In this document: positions 4,433 through 6,705 of the stretch, one piece after another
How the letters are laid out: every line of letters starts with the position of its first letter
Position numbering within the stretch: position 1 is the stretch's first letter
From: Desulfobulbaceae bacterium
Lineage (GTDB): Bacteria; Desulfobacterota; Desulfobulbia; Desulfobulbales; Desulfobulbaceae
NCBI GenBank assembly: GCA_027011235.1
Contig: JALVAI010000364.1
Location: 1 to 6,705, forward strand
Length of the DNA: 6,705 bases
Direction of reading: 5' to 3'
Notes under the pieces: generated by a model
Told to the model about the DNA's origin: nothing
The model's input: the letters and a program-made list of their open reading frames with translations, nothing else
The model's database searches: none
Program-made: the position numbers and the translations under genes

Positions 4433-6532
4433 TCAATGGTTTTCCGGACAGGGCGGCCCTGCTTCTCCGGTCAGGATTTTCCGGGCTTCACATAACTCTT
4501 CACGCCGGCCAAAAAGGGTGACCACATCTCCCGGCTCAAAGATGGTATCCCCTTTGGGAATAATCAACTCCCCTTCCCGCTCAACACTGACCACATTGAC
4601 ATGACGGGGAATTGCCAGTTCCCGTAATGGATAGCCGATGCCCTTGTCACCATGTTTGAGGCGAAACTCAAGAAAATCATTTTTCCTCTCTTTTCGTAAG
4701 ATAGCATGATCGGCAAGGAGCTGACCCCGCTGTTTGCGTACAATTCCCACATCATAGGCCCGAACGATATCACTGCGACTGATCAAGCCGAGCAATCGTT
4801 TATCGTCCTTTCGGTCTACAACCGGCAACCGGGCGAGATCACGGGGCGCCATTTTTTGAATGGCCGTCCAGATGGGGTCATCACTATACACTGTAACAGG
4901 ATTGGCCACGGCAACATCCTTGACCCGAAGCGACCTAAGATTTGCAGGATCACGGGCCAATACGCGTTCCAGGTCCTGCAGGGTCACGATACCGGCAAGA
5001 GCGCCTTCACTGTCCACAACAGGAAACCCGAGCAGGTTGGTTTCCTGGAACTTGCGATACAGGTCCACCAGCGGTTCATCCACGGACACGGTCACCGGAT
5101 GGGTATTCATCACTTCGCCGACCTGAACGCTCTGCATGATGTCAAGGTCACGGCCCTGGGAAAAACGGATACCGCGCCTGGTCAGTTTAATGGTGTAAAT
5201 AGATTCAGGATACAATGCCTGGGCAAGATAGCCCGCGGTGATTGTTGCCACCATCAGCGGCAGTATCATGGAGTAATCATTACTCATCTCAAAGACAATC
5301 AGGATGGCAGTCAGCGGGGCCCGGGCCGTGGCAGCAAATACGGCCGCCATACCGACCAGGGCATAGGCGCCGGTCGGTCCGGCAAGTTCAGGCTGCCAGG
5401 CGGCAAACAGGGTCCCCATGGCGCCGCCGAGCATGGCGCCGGTAAAGAGCGAGGGCGCAAAGACGCCACCTGAGTTGCCGGAGCCAAGCGTAAAAGAGGT
5501 GGCCAGGGGTTTCAACAGCACCAGGACGGCAAGAAGGTAAATATTTACCTCGCCATGGAGCGCCTCTTCAATAAAGGTAAAACCGGCGCCATAGACCCGG
5601 GGAATGTTTTCGATCAGCGGCATGCCGAGCTGAAACTCGGTCGGGGTCGTAAAGCCGACACCAGGCAGGTACATATAGAGGACGCCGAGCAGGCCAAGCA
5701 AGAGTGCGCCGACCGCCGGTTTCAACGGCAGGGGAAAATGCCAGTTATCAAAGATATCTTCAAACCAGGCAAGCATGCTGATAAACATGATACCGACCAG
5801 GGCGCTGGCAAGACCAAGGACAAGGTAAAAAAACAGGGCCTCTGGTGACTGAAGGGTATAGGTCGGCACAGAGAATGCGGGCCGGTCTCCGAGAAACATC
5901 TGACTGACCACGGCAGCCGAAACCGAGGCAATAACAACATTGCCAAACATCCGCACCTGCAGCTCGCTCATCAGCACTTCAATGGCAAAGGCCACGCCGG
6001 CAATGGGCGCATTAAAGGTGGCGGCGATACCGGCCGCGGCCCCGCACGAGACAAGGTTTTTTATCCGTTCATCGGAGAGATGCAGAAACTGCCCCATCAC
6101 CGAACCAAGGGCGGACCCGACCTGGACAATGGGGCCTTCCCGGCCGGCGGACCCGCCGGTGCCGATACACAATGCAGAGGCAACGATCTTGGCCACCGCT
6201 ACCCTTGGTCTGATTCGCCCCCCGCGCAGGACAAGGGCCTGCATGACCTCGGGCACACCATGCCCTTTGGCCTCCTGGGCAAACCAGGCAATAAGGGGGC
6301 CAACGAGCAGGGCGCCGACAACCGGCACAATCAGGTAACTCCAGACGCCCAGGTGGGGAAAAAGCAGGGAAATGGTGGTGTAGGACCTGTTTTGAATAAG
6401 CGCAATCAGGCGAATAAAAAAAACTGCGGCAAAACCTGTACTGCCACCGATCATGACCGCCAGAACAAGAAGAAGCAACCCCTCGGGAGGGGAAATCTTG
6501 TCCAGCAATACTCCGGGGAGCCTACGTTTCAT
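4433..6532 (-). CDS. ClC-family chloride channel/transporter with two CBS domains and TrkA_C tail
   Basis: This 699-residue inner-membrane protein has a full ClC core in residues 18-455. Filter motifs are GHGVP (90-94), GREGP (130-134, gating Glu132), GGVFAP (355-360) and Tyr446. By comparison with E. coli ClcA (from memory), Glu132 corresponds to Glu148 and Tyr446 to Tyr445. His91 stands where ClcA has Ser107, and Val186 where ClcA has the internal proton glutamate Glu203. Valine there is typical of chloride channels rather than H+/Cl- exchangers. Two CBS domains follow (about 468-525 and 535-595), which usually bind adenine nucleotides, then a TrkA_C/RCK_C-like domain (about 618-690). The ATG at 6532 has only a weak upstream GGA. 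The gene begins 75 bp after argJ with no clear terminator between, so it may be cotranscribed. The ion preferred is not shown by sequence. Confidence 0.93.
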   Translation of the reverse strand: MKRRLPGVLLDKISPPEGLLLLVLAVMIGGSTGFAAVFFIRLIALIQNRSYTTISLLFPHLGVWSYLIVPVVGALLVGPLIAWFAQEAKGHGVPEVMQALVLRGGRIRPRVAVAKIVASALCIGTGGSAGREGPIVQVGSALGSVMGQFLHLSDERIKNLVSCGAAAGIAATFNAPIAGVAFAIEVLMSELQVRMFGNVVIASVSAAVVSQMFLGDRPAFSVPTYTLQSPEALFFYLVLGLASALVGIMFISMLAWFEDIFDNWHFPLPLKPAVGALLLGLLGVLYMYLPGVGFTTPTEFQLGMPLIENIPRVYGAGFTFIEEALHGEVNIYLLAVLVLLKPLATSFTLGSGNSGGVFAPSLFTGAMLGGAMGTLFAAWQPELAGPTGAYALVGMAAVFAATARAPLTAILIVFEMSNDYSMILPLMVATITAGYLAQALYPESIYTIKLTRRGIRFSQGRDLDIMQSVQVGEVMNTHPVTVSVDEPLVDLYRKFQETNLLGFPVVDSEGALAGIVTLQDLERVLARDPANLRSLRVKDVAVANPVTVYSDDPIWTAIQKMAPRDLARLPVVDRKDDKRLLGLISRSDIVRAYDVGIVRKQRGQLLADHAILRKERKNDFLEFRLKHGDKGIGYPLRELAIPRHVNVVSVEREGELIIPKGDTIFEPGDVVTLFGRREELCEARKILTGEAGPPCPENH

Positions 6533-6607
6533 AATATCCGAGTATCATAGTGTTTCCCTGAAAACATGCCGACATTCCGATAACCGATCGCAATAATCCA
6601 ACGGCAA

Positions 6608-6705
6608 TCAACTGCGATAATCGGCATTTATGGCAATATACTCATCGGAAAGATCACAGGTCAGTATCTCGCCGCATTCCACGCCATCGTTGAGCTGGAT
6701 ATGGA
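6608..6705 (-). CDS. argJ: C-terminal end of arginine biosynthesis bifunctional protein ArgJ (partial)
   Basis: Only the last 31 codons and the TGA are inside the window. The tail reads HIQLNDGVECGEILTCDL, then SDEYIAINADYRS. The ending TCDLsxxYixINAdYrs is the signature C-terminus of ArgJ (ornithine acetyltransferase / glutamate N-acetyltransferase). ArgJ moves the acetyl group from N-acetylornithine to glutamate in the cytoplasm, in the cyclic arginine pathway. The rest of the gene, including the nucleophilic Thr at the self-cleavage site, lies to the right of the window. The call rests on a short but distinctive segment. Confidence 0.8.
   Translation of the reverse strand, partial: HIQLNDGVECGEILTCDLSDEYIAINADYRS

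Noticed and set aside
4706..5473. 255-codon plus-strand open frame opposite the ClC gene
   Set aside because: It is rich in His, Gln, Gly and Arg, as expected from the complement of a membrane protein gene, and has no recognisable domain.
6533..6607. Terminator or promoter between argJ and the ClC gene
   Set aside because: Only 4-5 bp stems and no T tract are present, and no convincing -35/-10 pair is found with proper spacing.
1..6705. CRISPR array, tRNA, rRNA, transposase or phage genes
   Set aside because: No spacer-repeat pattern, cloverleaf, rRNA motif or transposase-like frame is seen. The only tandem repeat is the coding MORN array.

Overview
Every convincing gene in this window lies on the minus strand, so the genes read from right to left. 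The organism looks like a Gram-negative bacterium of moderate GC content. I place it in the Desulfobacterota (old Deltaproteobacteria), possibly near the Desulfobulbales. That is inferred from a DUF4388/Roadblock pair, a ClC–CBS–TrkA_C fusion, and a short palindromic intergenic repeat that resembles ones I recall from that group. No rRNA or other marker confirms it.

Right to left: the last 31 codons of a probable argJ (arginine biosynthesis) end at 6608. After 75 bases comes a 699-residue ClC chloride channel/transporter with two CBS domains and a TrkA_C-type tail (4433-6532). A gap of about 260 bases (4175-4432) holds a weak hairpin, a perfect 17-bp palindrome and a promoter candidate. Then come two small cytoplasmic regulatory-type proteins: a DUF4388 + Roadblock/LC7 protein (3446-4174) and a Roadblock/LC7 + DUF8082-like protein (2709-3344). 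Together they look like a scaffold or effector pair for a small Ras-like GTPase, but no GTPase gene is in view.

The stretch 2217-2708 has no gene. Its right half carries a 134-bp inverted-repeat element (2490-2623) with perfect 12-bp ends. Its left half looks like the promoter and leader of the next gene. That gene is avtA, valine–pyruvate aminotransferase (942-2216), a close match to the E. coli enzyme. It overlaps by 4 bp (GTGA) with a GTG-started gene for a secreted MORN-repeat protein (1-945, C-terminus beyond the window) whose 23-residue repeats are perfectly in register.

The genes do not form one obvious pathway: two amino-acid enzymes, one ion channel, one signalling pair and one secreted repeat protein. 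The best leads are the palindromic element, the Roadblock pair without its GTPase, the channel-like residues of the ClC protein, and the translational coupling of avtA to the MORN gene.
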